Shown here piece after piece: positions 37,216 to 45,800 of a stretch of 64,000 nt of DNA; position 1 is the first letter of the stretch, and every line of letters begins with the position of its first letter. The translations under genes and the position numbers were made by a program. The notes under the pieces are model-generated. The model saw only the letters and a list, made by a program, of their open reading frames with translations, was not told the origin of the DNA and made no database searches. The stretch is from Isoptericola luteus (GTDB lineage: Bacteria; Actinomycetota; Actinomycetes; Actinomycetales; Cellulomonadaceae): the NCBI RefSeq assembly GCF_020297055.1, contig NZ_JAIXCQ010000009.1, positions 1 to 64,000 on the forward strand, written 5' to 3'.

Positions 37216-39087
37216 ATGGCTCGAGCAGTCGGTATCGACCTCGGAACCACGAACTCGGTGGTCACCGTCCTGGAGGGCGGCGAGCCCACCGTCATCGCCA
37301 ACGCGGAGGGCTCGCGCACGACGCCGTCCGTCGTCGCGTTCTCGAAGACGGGCGAGGTGCTCGTCGGCGAGGTCGCCAAGCGCCAGGCCGTCACCAACGT
37401 CGACCGCACCATCAGCTCGGTGAAGCGCCACATGGGCACCGACTGGTCGGTGGAGATCGACGACAAGAAGTACACCGCGCAGGAGATCAGCGCCCGCGTG
37501 CTCGGCAAGCTCAAGCGCGACGCCGAGGAGTACCTGGGCGAGCCCGTCACCGACGCGGTCATCACCGTCCCGGCGTACTTCAACGACGCCGAGCGCCAGG
37601 CCACGAAGGACGCCGGCCAGATCGCCGGCCTGAACGTCACCCGCATCGTCAACGAGCCCACCGCCGCCGCTCTCGCCTACGGGCTGGAGAAGGGCAAGGA
37701 GGACGAGCTCATCCTCGTCTTCGACCTCGGTGGCGGCACGTTCGACGTCTCCCTGCTCGAGGTGGGCAAGGACGAGGACGACTTCTCGACCATCCAGGTG
37801 CGCGCCACCTCCGGCGACAACCGCCTCGGTGGCGACGACTGGGACCAGCGCGTCGTCGAGCACCTCATCAAGCAGGTGAAGAACAACTCGGGCGTCGACC
37901 TGTCCAAGGACAAGATCGCGCTGCAGCGCCTGCGTGAGGCGTCGGAGCAGGCGAAGAAGGAGCTCTCCTCCGCGACGAGCACCAACATCTCGATGCAGTA
38001 CCTGTCGATGAGCGAGAACGGCCCCATCCACCTGGACGAGAAGCTCACGCGGGCGCAGTTCCAGCAGATGACGCAGGACCTCATCGACCGGACCAAGGAG
38101 CCCTTCCACGCCGTCATCCGCGACGCGGGCATCTCCATCTCCGACATTGACCACGTCGTGCTCGTGGGTGGCTCCACCCGCATGCCGGCCGTGACCGAGG
38201 TCGTCAAGGAGCTCACCGGTGGCCGCGAGCCCAACAAGGGCGTGAACCCGGACGAGGTCGTCGCCGTCGGCGCCGCCCTGCAGGCCGGTGTCATCGGCGG
38301 TGAGCGCAAGGACGTGCTGCTCATCGACGTCACCCCGCTCTCCCTCGGCATCGAGACCAAGGGCGGCGTGATGACCAAGCTGATCGAGCGCAACACGGCC
38401 ATCCCGACCAAGCGCAGCGAGATCTTCTCGACGGCCGAGGACAACCAGCCGTCCGTCGCGATCCAGGTGTTCCAGGGCGAGCGCGAGTTCACCCGGGACA
38501 ACAAGCCGCTGGGCACGTTCGAGCTCACCGGCATCGCGCCGGCGCCGCGCGGCATGCCGCAGATCGAGGTCACGTTCGACATCGACGCGAACGGCATCGT
38601 GCACGTGTCCGCCAAGGACCGCGGCACGGGCACCGAGCAGTCGATGAAGATCACCGGCGGCTCCGCCCTCCCCAAGGAGGACATCGACCGCATGGTCAAG
38701 GACGCCGAGGAGCACGCGGCCGAGGACAAGAAGCGTCGCGAGGAGGCGGAGACCCGCAACCAGGCCGAGGCCTTCGCGTACTCGATGGAGAAGCAGATCG
38801 CGGACAACCGCGACAAGCTCCCCGCCGACGTCGTGACCGAGGTCGAGGCGGACGTCGCCGGCGTGAAGACCGCGCTCGAGGGCGAGGACGCCGATGCCGT
38901 GAAGACCGCGTACGAGAAGCTCGGCGCGTCCTCGCAGAAGATCGGCCAGGCGCTGTACGCGTCGGAGCAGGCCTCCGGCGACGCCCCGCAGGGTGACGCC
39001 GGTGACGCGGCGGGCTCCGGCTCGACGTCCTCCGACGAGGACGTCGTCGACGCCGAGATCGTCGACGACGAGGACGAGCGCAAGTGA
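37216..39087 (+). CDS. dnaK: Molecular chaperone DnaK (Hsp70)
   Basis: A 623-residue Hsp70. ATPase domain blocks are intact ([18 protein letters not shown] at the start, [62 protein letters not shown]), as are the linker [16 protein letters not shown] and the substrate domain, ending in an acidic tail [14 protein letters not shown]. It lacks the 24-residue insertion of Gram-negative DnaK, as in other Gram-positive bacteria. ATG at 37216 follows GGAGGCA. It is first in dnaK-grpE-dnaJ-hspR, controlled by two HAIR boxes. Confidence 0.98.
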   Translation: MARAVGIDLGTTNSVVTVLEGGEPTVIANAEGSRTTPSVVAFSKTGEVLVGEVAKRQAVTNVDRTISSVKRHMGTDWSVEIDDKKYTAQEISARVLGKLKRDAEEYLGEPVTDAVITVPAYFNDAERQATKDAGQIAGLNVTRIVNEPTAAALAYGLEKGKEDELILVFDLGGGTFDVSLLEVGKDEDDFSTIQVRATSGDNRLGGDDWDQRVVEHLIKQVKNNSGVDLSKDKIALQRLREASEQAKKELSSATSTNISMQYLSMSENGPIHLDEKLTRAQFQQMTQDLIDRTKEPFHAVIRDAGISISDIDHVVLVGGSTRMPAVTEVVKELTGGREPNKGVNPDEVVAVGAALQAGVIGGERKDVLLIDVTPLSLGIETKGGVMTKLIERNTAIPTKRSEIFSTAEDNQPSVAIQVFQGEREFTRDNKPLGTFELTGIAPAPRGMPQIEVTFDIDANGIVHVSAKDRGTGTEQSMKITGGSALPKEDIDRMVKDAEEHAAEDKKRREEAETRNQAEAFAYSMEKQIADNRDKLPADVVTEVEADVAGVKTALEGEDADAVKTAYEKLGASSQKIGQALYASEQASGDAPQGDAGDAAGSGSTSSDEDVVDAEIVDDEDERK

Positions 39088-39731
39088 CCACGCAGCCGCA
39101 GGGGACCCCCGAGCCCGAGCGCTCGGGGGACGCCCCCTTCCAGTTCACCGACAAGCGCAAGGTCGACCCCGCGACGGGAGAGGCCAGGCACGAGGACCAG
39201 CCGGCCGAGCCGGAGCCCGCCGGGCCCGGCGACGCGGACGGCGGCACCGACCCGCTCGAGGCGCTCGACTTCGAGCCCGCGGGCGACGGGGCCGAGAGCG
39301 CGGAGGTCATGGCCGCCAAGGCCGAGGCCGCGGCGCACCTCGACGCGCTGCAGCGGGAGCGGGCGTCCTTCACGAACTATCGCAACCGCTCGCTGCGCGA
39401 CCAGGAGGCCGCACGCTCGCAGGGCGTCCAGGACGTCCTCACCGGGCTGCTGCCCGTGCTCGACGACATCGAGCGCGCCAAGCAGCACGGCGAGCTGGAG
39501 GGCCCGATGGCGGCGATCGCGGAGAAGCTCGACGCGTCGCTGGCGAAGTTCGGCATCGAGCGGTTCGGTGCCGTGGGGGAGGAGTTCGACCCCACGGTGC
39601 ACGACGCGCTCATGCACAACGTCGACGCCGACGCCACGTCGACGACGGTGAACCTCGTCGTCGAGCCGGGCTACCGCATCGGCGAGAGGGTGGTGCGGGC
39701 GGCCCGCGTCGGGGTGGTCGGACCCGAGTGA
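39084..39731 (+). CDS. grpE: Nucleotide exchange factor GrpE
   Basis: A 215-residue GrpE that releases ADP from DnaK. An acidic, disordered N-terminus of about 75 residues is followed by the coiled-coil helix ([38 protein letters not shown]) and the beta-domain ([44 protein letters not shown]). The GTG overlaps the stop of dnaK (GTGA). Its stop is followed within three bases by a very long hairpin. Confidence 0.96.
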   Translation: MTTQPQGTPEPERSGDAPFQFTDKRKVDPATGEARHEDQPAEPEPAGPGDADGGTDPLEALDFEPAGDGAESAEVMAAKAEAAAHLDALQRERASFTNYRNRSLRDQEAARSQGVQDVLTGLLPVLDDIERAKQHGELEGPMAAIAEKLDASLAKFGIERFGAVGEEFDPTVHDALMHNVDADATSTTVNLVVEPGYRIGERVVRAARVGVVGPE

Positions 39732-39733
39732 CG

Positions 39734-39820
39734 ACGTCGGTGGGGCCGGACCCTGTGCGCTCGAATGATTCGCTCGTTCCTCGCTCGGCTCTCGCGCACA
39801 GGGCCCGGCCCCACCGACGT
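39734..39820 (+). other. 27-bp near-perfect hairpin between grpE and dnaJ
   Basis: The arm 39734-39760 (starting ACGTCGGTGGGGCCGG) is complementary to 39794-39820 at 26 of 27 positions, with a 33-nt loop that contains the CGCTCGTTCCTCGCTCG motif. It starts three bases after the grpE stop and ends 56 bases before dnaJ. It lacks a T-tract, so it is more likely an mRNA processing, stability or partial termination element than a simple terminator. Confidence 0.85.
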
Positions 39821-39821
39821 A

Positions 39822-39850
39822 CCCGCCCGCGCGCACTCCGTGCGGGCGGG
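39822..39850 (+). other. Second hairpin upstream of dnaJ
   Basis: CCCGCCCGC (39822-39830) pairs with GCGGGCGGG (39842-39850) around an 11-nt loop, just two bases after the larger hairpin and about 27 bases before the dnaJ start, leaving the AAAGGAGG ribosome site free. Confidence 0.7.
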
Positions 39851-39876
39851 ATGATGAGAGGACGAAAGGAGGCGTC

Positions 39877-40884
39877 GTGACCGGTCAGGACTGGATCGAG
39901 AAGGACTTCTACGCCGCGCTCGGCGTCCCCAAGGACGCGGACGACGCGGCCATCAAGAAGGCGTACCGCAAGCTGGCCCGCCAGTACCACCCGGACCACA
40001 ACCCGGGTGATGCCGCTGCGGAGTCCAAGTTCAAGGAGATCGGCGAGGCGTACGCCGTGCTGTCGGACACGGAGCAGCGCCAGCAGTACGACGCCGTGCG
40101 CGCGATGGGCGGCGGTGGCGCGCGGTTCAACGCCGGCCCCGGCGGCGCGGGCGGAGGCTTCGAGGACGTGTTCAGCTCCATGTTCGGTGGGGGCGGCGCC
40201 GGTCCGAACGTCCGGTACGGCGGGCAGAGCGGGTACGGGCAGCAGCAGTCCGCCGGCTTCGAGGACCTGCTCAGCCAGATGCTCGGTGGCCAGGGCGCGC
40301 CCCGGCAGCGTGCCGGGTTCGGTGCGCCGCCGCGCAGCCGCGGCGCCGACGTGGCCGCGCGCGCGACCCTCCCGTTCCGTGCTGCGGTGGAGGGGTCGAC
40401 CGTCGAGCTGACCGTCGACGGCCGCAAGCTCACGGTCCGCATCCCCCCGGGCGTGGTCGACGGCAAGAAGATCCGGGTCCGGGGCCGTGGCCGTCCTGGC
40501 ACCGGCGGCGCCGAGGCGGGCGACCTCGTGGTCACCGTCCACGTGGAGCCTCACCCCGTCTACTCGATCGACGGCTCCGACCTGCGCATCACCGTGCCGG
40601 TGACGTTCGCGGAGGCTGCGCTGGGCACCACGGTCGAGGTCCCGACCCTGGACGGGCAGAGCGTGCGCGCCAAGGTCCCCGCGGGGACGCCGTCCGGCCG
40701 CGTGCTGCGGGTCCGTGGGCGGGGAGTGCCGGGCAAGAAGGGCGCGGGCGACCTGCTGGTCACGGTGCAGGTCGTGGTGCCGCAGAAGCTGAGCCGCAAG
40801 GCCAAGGAGGCGCTCGAGGAGTTCGCCGCCGCCAGCGACCACCAGGACGTCCGCGCCGATCTCGCGAGGCGCGCCGCGCAATGA
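39877..40884 (+). CDS. dnaJ: DnaJ family chaperone lacking the zinc-finger domain
   Basis: A 335-residue J-domain protein. J domain residues about 8-75 with the HPD motif (RQYHPDHNPGD), a Gly/Phe-rich region (about 85-150, GGGGARF, SSMFGGGGAG, MLGGQGAP) and a C-terminal substrate domain (about 160-320, ADVAARATLPFRAAVEGSTVELTV, GRGRPG, LRITVPVTFAEAALGTTVEVPTL). The four CxxCxGxG zinc repeats of classical DnaJ are absent, so it is of the CbpA/type II kind. GTG start with AAAGGAGG. Its place in the HspR operon makes it the heat-induced partner of DnaK. Confidence 0.95.
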   Translation: MTGQDWIEKDFYAALGVPKDADDAAIKKAYRKLARQYHPDHNPGDAAAESKFKEIGEAYAVLSDTEQRQQYDAVRAMGGGGARFNAGPGGAGGGFEDVFSSMFGGGGAGPNVRYGGQSGYGQQQSAGFEDLLSQMLGGQGAPRQRAGFGAPPRSRGADVAARATLPFRAAVEGSTVELTVDGRKLTVRIPPGVVDGKKIRVRGRGRPGTGGAEAGDLVVTVHVEPHPVYSIDGSDLRITVPVTFAEAALGTTVEVPTLDGQSVRAKVPAGTPSGRVLRVRGRGVPGKKGAGDLLVTVQVVVPQKLSRKAKEALEEFAAASDHQDVRADLARRAAQ

Positions 40885-40885
40885 C

Positions 40886-40920
40886 CCGTGCCCCGGTCGC
40901 CCACGGCGGCCGGGGCACGG
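40886..40920 (+). other. Hairpin between dnaJ and hspR
   Basis: CCGTGCCCCGG (40886-40896) and CCGGGGCACGG (40910-40920) form a perfect 11-bp stem with a 13-nt loop in the 55-bp dnaJ-hspR gap. It may lower read-through into hspR or mark an RNA end. Confidence 0.75.
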
Positions 40921-40939
40921 CCACGACCGAAGGAGCGGT

Positions 40940-41395
40940 ATGACCAACGACGACGCGCCGGTCCTGACCGTCTCGCAGGCCGCGCAGCTCGCGGGCATGC
41001 ACCCTCAGACGCTGCGGCAGTACGACCGGCTCGGGCTGGTCACGCCGCGCCGCACGGTCGGTCGCGGGCGCCGCTACTCGCGCCGCGACGTCGCGCGACT
41101 GCTGGACATCCAGCGGATGGCGCAGGGCGAGGGGATCAATCTCGCGGGGATCAAACGGATCCTCGATCTCGAGCAGCACGTCGTGGTGCTCGAGCACCGG
41201 CTCGCCCAGCTCGTGGGAATCCTGTCCGAGCGGGACCAGGCGCACGGGCGCGTGTTCGCGGCCGGCACGACGGGCGACGTCGTGGTGGTGCCCCGCGGAC
41301 GTCGCGTGCGGCGCGCTGACCTGCGCATCGACGTCGACGCCCAGCGCGACTCCGGTGCGCTGGTGCTCTGGCGACCTGCTCCGCGCCGCGACTGA
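40940..41395 (+). CDS. hspR: Heat shock repressor HspR (MerR family)
   Basis: A 151-residue MerR-type regulator. The winged helix is PVLTVSQAAQLAGMHPQTLRQYDRLGLVTPRRTVGRGRRYSRRDVARL, and the dimerisation helix follows (GINLAGIKRILDLEQHVVVLEHRLAQLV). The HPQTLRQYDRLGL signature is that of HspR. Short hydrophobic C-terminus (LVLWRPAPRRD) resembles the tail through which HspR contacts DnaK. GAAGGAG site before the ATG. As the last gene of the operon it provides feedback through the HAIR boxes before dnaK. Confidence 0.95.
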   Translation: MTNDDAPVLTVSQAAQLAGMHPQTLRQYDRLGLVTPRRTVGRGRRYSRRDVARLLDIQRMAQGEGINLAGIKRILDLEQHVVVLEHRLAQLVGILSERDQAHGRVFAAGTTGDVVVVPRGRRVRRADLRIDVDAQRDSGALVLWRPAPRRD

Positions 41396-41442
41396 GAAGC
41401 ATTTCGGCAACGTCATTCTTGCCTATATCGAGCGGGGTGCGG

Positions 41443-41456
41443 TAAGGCTTTCCTTA
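41443..41456. promoter_or_regulatory. TAAGG-N4-CCTTA palindrome in an AT-rich upstream region
   Basis: TAAGG (41443-41447) and CCTTA (41452-41456) lie about 100 bp before the DUF1540 gene in a stretch (41400-41520) that is far more AT-rich than the rest of the window. It recalls the core of metal-repressor (DtxR/IdeR-like) boxes, but is too short to be sure. Confidence 0.4.
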
Positions 41457-41554
41457 GTCATATGGAATTCGATATCGCTGTGCATTTCGCGGCAAAAGGA
41501 ATACCGTGGTGGGCAGAAGGGCCGGCGCCGGTCCGGCCGTCGAAGGAGCCAGCG

Positions 41555-41863
41555 ATGAGCACACTGATGGAGCTGCCCGAGGTCGTCGAGTGCTCGGTGG
41601 ACGGCTGCGGCTACAACCACGAGCACGGCTGCCACGCGGGCGCCGTGACGATCGCCGGCCACACGGGCGACGCTGCCTGCGCGACGTTCATCCCGCTCAG
41701 CGCCAAGGGCGGCCTGGAGAAGGTCGTGGCGCACGTCGGCGCGTGCCAGCGCGGTGAGTGCGTCCACAACAGCGAGCTCGAGTGCGGCGCCGCGTCGATC
41801 CGCGTCGGTGCGGGCCCGGACGACGCGAGCCACGCCGACTGCCTCACGTTCGAGACGCGCTGA
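41555..41863 (+). CDS. DUF1540 domain protein with two cysteine-rich repeats
   Basis: A 102-residue protein containing two DUF1540 modules: residues 12-45 (VVECSVDGCGYNHEHGCHAGAVTI...C) and 62-98 (VGACQRGECVHNSELECGAASIRV...DCLTF). Each has four cysteines in a C-x(n)-C-x(n)-C-x(n)-C arrangement suggesting a small metal-binding (zinc or iron) knuckle. Soluble, no signal. The family is common in actinobacteria and of unknown function. GAAGGAGCC is a good ribosome site. It follows hspR after 159 bp of AT-rich sequence and probably has its own promoter. Confidence 0.85.
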   Translation: MSTLMELPEVVECSVDGCGYNHEHGCHAGAVTIAGHTGDAACATFIPLSAKGGLEKVVAHVGACQRGECVHNSELECGAASIRVGAGPDDASHADCLTFETR

Positions 41864-41894
41864 GCGGCGGGCGCCCGGGGCCGCCCCCGGGGCT

Positions 41895-42665
41895 TCAGCG
41901 CCCGAGGTTGCGCAGCAGCTCCACGGCCGCCTGGTGCGTGGCGGGGAGGCGCTCGACCCACACCCGGGTCGGGCGCCTCAGGGTGTCCCCGAGGCCCAGC
42001 ACCTCGGCGTTGCGTTCCACGATGCCCCGCGTGGCGCGGGCGACCTCGGCGATGGTGGGGCGCCGCTCGCTCAGCACCGCGAACACGCCGTCGGACAGCG
42101 ACGCCATGGGGAACCCGTCGCCGAACACGTGCTCCAGCGCCCGGCCGACCGCGGCGGAGCGCGCCGCGCGCTGCCAGGGGTCGAGGCCGTCCACGGCGAC
42201 GTCCACCACGACGAGGCAGTGGCTCAGGGACACGTCGGCGCTCGACAGGACTGCGGCGCCGTAGGTCTCGCGGAGCCGCTCGCTCAGGTAGTCGAGGGTG
42301 GGCAGGCCCGTCGCCGGGTCGCGGACGCCCGTGAGCACCGAGTTCCGCTCCCGCGCGTGGACCCATCCCACGGCCGCGGGGCGGACGGCGGCGAGGTCGG
42401 GCTCCAGGTCGACGACGCGGAACGCGCACGCCAGGTCGTCGAGCGTCTCCTCCAGGCCGATGCCCGCGGTGCCGCGGGCGAGACCGAGACGGTGCGCGGC
42501 AGCGTGCGTGGAACGGCCCTCTTCGATCGCCTCGACGACGGCGTCGATGGCAGGGTGGTACCAGTCGCCAGGGCGCAGCCATACCTCCGCCAGGCTCGTG
42601 GAGCGCCAGCGGGCGCGGACACCGGACCCGTGCTCGGGCAGCGGGTCACTCGGTGACGAACTCAT
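41895..42665 (-). CDS. Degenerate GGDEF-like regulatory protein
   Basis: A 256-residue soluble protein. The N-terminal half contains a short helical segment with HTH-like SLAEVWLRPGDWYHPAIDAVVEAIEEGRSTHAAAHRLGLARG. The C-terminal half begins with GVRDPATGLPTLDYLSERLRETY, which matches the DxLTGLxNR entry helix of GGDEF domains, followed by HCLVVVDVAVDGLDPWQ and LEHVFGDGFPMASLSDGVFAVL, corresponding to its strands; the catalytic GGDEF/GGEEF motif itself is missing, so no diguanylate cyclase activity is expected. It may bind a nucleotide or act as a regulator. It is divergent from the giant sigma-factor fusion gene (about 190 bp between starts). Confidence 0.7.
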   Translation of the reverse strand: MSSSPSDPLPEHGSGVRARWRSTSLAEVWLRPGDWYHPAIDAVVEAIEEGRSTHAAAHRLGLARGTAGIGLEETLDDLACAFRVVDLEPDLAAVRPAAVGWVHARERNSVLTGVRDPATGLPTLDYLSERLRETYGAAVLSSADVSLSHCLVVVDVAVDGLDPWQRAARSAAVGRALEHVFGDGFPMASLSDGVFAVLSERRPTIAEVARATRGIVERNAEVLGLGDTLRRPTRVWVERLPATHQAAVELLRNLGR

Positions 42666-42859
42666 ATAGATGGGACTCCCACGGGCACCAATCATGACGC
42701 AGAAGTCGTGAATTTTCTCGCCCGATGGGTTCGAGGTCCCAAACAGCCGCCGGATCGAGGGGTTTTCGGGCCGGATTTCACCCTCGCCCGCCTTGAACGG
42801 GCGCGTACAGTATCGGAGGCTGCGTGTTTGCGCAGTCGGAGAACCGGGATTGGTGGGCC

Positions 42860-45800
42860 GTGACGGACGTCTATCAAGTGCCAGGGGAGTCGGCCCGCAG
42901 TGACGCGGAGCTGATCCTCGAGGTGCGCGGTGGCGACCTCGAAGCCTACGGAGCGCTCTACGAGCGGCATGCCGGGGCTGCGCGCTCCATCGCACGGCAG
43001 TACGTGCGCTCGTCCGCCGACGCGGACGACGTCGTGGCGGAGGCGTTCCACCGTGTGCTCGACGTGCTGCAGCACGGTGGCGGACCGGACGCCACCTTCC
43101 GTGCCTACCTGCTCACCGTCGTCCGACGCCTGGCCGCCGACCTGGCCAAGGGCGTGCAGCGCACCCGGCCCACCGCCGACGAGACGGTCCTCGAGGCCGC
43201 GTTGGACATCGTGTCGTCGACGGAGGCGCCCGCTCTGGCGGGTTTCGAGCGCTCGGTCGTGCGGAACGCGTACGAGGCGCTCCCCGAGCGCTGGCAGGCC
43301 GTGCTCTGGTACACGGAGGTGGAGCAGCGCAGCCCCGCGGAGATCGCACCCATCCTGGGGCTGACACCGAACGGCGTCTCCGCGCTCGCCTACCGCGCCC
43401 GGGAAGGGTTGCGCGTCGGTTACCTGCAGGAGCACCTGACCGCGGCGCCGTCCGACGGCTGCCGGGCGGTCAACCCGCTGCTGGGTTCGTACGTGCGCGG
43501 CGGTCTGGCTCGCCGCGAGGTCAGCAAGGTCGACGAGCACGTCAAGGACTGCGCCGAGTGCCGCAGCCTCGTGCTGGAGCTGGCAGACGTCGCCCACGGC
43601 ATGCGCGCGGTGGTCGCGCCCCTGGTGGTGGGTGCTGCGGGAATGGCGGTGCTGGGAGCGCTCCCACTGGGCGGGCTGCTGACGGGTAGCGGTCTCGCCT
43701 GGCTCGGCGGCGGCACCGCGGGTCTGGCCGGCAGCGCCGGTGCGGGCGGGTCCGCGGCCGGTGCCGCGGGCTCGGCGGGCACGGCGCTGGGGACGGCGGG
43801 CACCACGGGTGCGGCGGGGACTGCGGGCGCTGCCGGGTCGGTGGGTGTCGCCGGGTCGGCGTCGGCGGGTGCCGCCGGGTCGGTGGGTGTCGCTGGGTCG
43901 GCCGGAGTCGCCGGCTCCACGGGCGCCGTCGGCGCCGGTGCGGCGGGAGCGGGTGCCGGTGCTGCGGGTGCAGGGAGCGGCGCGGCCGCGGCGGCAGGGG
44001 CCGCCGGAGCGGCAGGGTCAGCAGCGGCCGGGTCCGCAGGAGCGGCCGTCGCCGTCGCGTCCGGGACGGCCGTGGTCAGCGGTGCCGGGGTCGTCGCCGC
44101 GGCGGGAGCGGTCGCCGTCGCGACCGTCGGGGTCGTCACCGTGCTCACGGCGCTGAACCCGGCGGAGCCCACCGTCGTCGAGCCCCCCGTCATCGCGGCG
44201 TCCGCCGCCCCCTGGGAGACGCTGGACGACGAGAAGCTCGACCTGGAGGAGATCGTCTCGGCGGAGGACACCGATCCGGCGGACGACCCCGCCTCTCCCA
44301 CGAACCTGGCGGTGGCGCCGCCGTTGGCCCTGCCCACACCGGCATCGCTCGAGGCCGTCCCCACGTCGGCCGCCGCGCTCCAGCCACGCGTCGCCCAGCA
44401 CGTGTCGGTGACCGTCACGAACTCCGGGCAGCAGGCGGCGCAGGGCGCGTACATCGAGATCACCCTGCCCGCGGGGATGGAGCTGGCCAGCACGCCGTCG
44501 CCGATCGGCGCCGGGGCGCCCGTGCCGCCGTCGACCGCCGCCCCCTCCGCGGGGCCCACCGTCGACACCACGTCGACGGGCGGCACGTCGAGCACGACCA
44601 CCACCCCGGACGCGTCGTCGTCGAGCCTCCCGCTCGGACCTGCGTCGAGCGCGCTCGCCTGCGGCCCCACGGGGGAGAGCGGACGGCAGGTGCAGTGCGC
44701 GCTCGGCGTGATCCCCGCCGGGGAGTCGCGCAGCGGCTACGTCGCGGTGATGGCGCGGTCCGGCGGCAGCTACCCGATCACCGCCGAGGTGTGGGCCGAG
44801 GGCCTCCAGCGCGTCGCGCTCGACCTGCCGCCCACCACGGTGCTGCCCTACGGCGCCGAGCTGACGGCCGGCGTCACGGGCGGGGCCGTCGCGAACCCCG
44901 GTGCCACCTGGGTCCCCGTCACGGTGCGCAACACCGGGGACAGCGTCGCGGCGGGCAGCTGGTCCGTGCTGGTGACCGTGCCCGACGGGCTGCGGCCCGT
45001 CGCCGGCGACGGTGACCTGGCGTGCGGCCCCCGGTCTGAGGGCGGTGCCTGGTCGTGCAGCCCGCGGCAGGGAGCGGCGCCGCTCGAGGCGGGGGAGTCG
45101 CGCAGCGCGAGGATCCGCGTCGTCGCCGACGGCGACACGGCGGCCGGCTCCGCGACCGTCGGCGCCTCGCCGGTGCTGCCGGGGTCCACGAACGTGGTCG
45201 GGGCCTCGGGAGCCGTCGACGTGGCGGCGCCCTGGGCGGGCGCGACCTCCGGGGCCGGCACCATCGCCGCCGTGTGCTCGGCGACGGGAGGCGTCGGCAC
45301 GGCTCGGGCCGTGGTCGAGGCCGCCTATACCAACCGGACCACGCAGCCCTTGACGCTGCGGCTGGACGCCGCGGGCGAGAGCCGCACGGCCGAGGCGGTC
45401 CTCTCCCCAGGGGGCAGCACCACGGTCCGCGTCCCCGACGGCATGCGCGTCCCCGGCGGCGCGGCCACCTGGACCCTGAGCACGACCGTCGCCGGTGAGA
45501 CCTTCCGCACCACGGTGCCCGCGGGTTCGTTCGGCGGGGCGGACTGCTACGACCCGTCGTGGGACGTCACCACGTCCGCCACGACGGTCAACGTCGACGG
45601 CAAGGTCGTGGTGCGCGGCAAGATCACGAACGCCACGTCCGAGCCGATGCAGGTCGGGATGTCGGCCGCCGGATCGAACGCCGACGCCGTGCTGCTGGCG
45701 GCGGGCTCCTCGACGACGCTGTCCGTCGCGACCGGTCGGCACGAGGTCGCCGCGGGCGACGCCGTGTTCTCGCTGTACCGATGGGTGGCTGACACGGACG

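Noticed and set aside
44018-45742. Long minus-strand frame within the sigma-fusion gene
   Set aside because: Low-complexity Arg/Gly product; the plus strand is continuous and has recognisable domains at its start.
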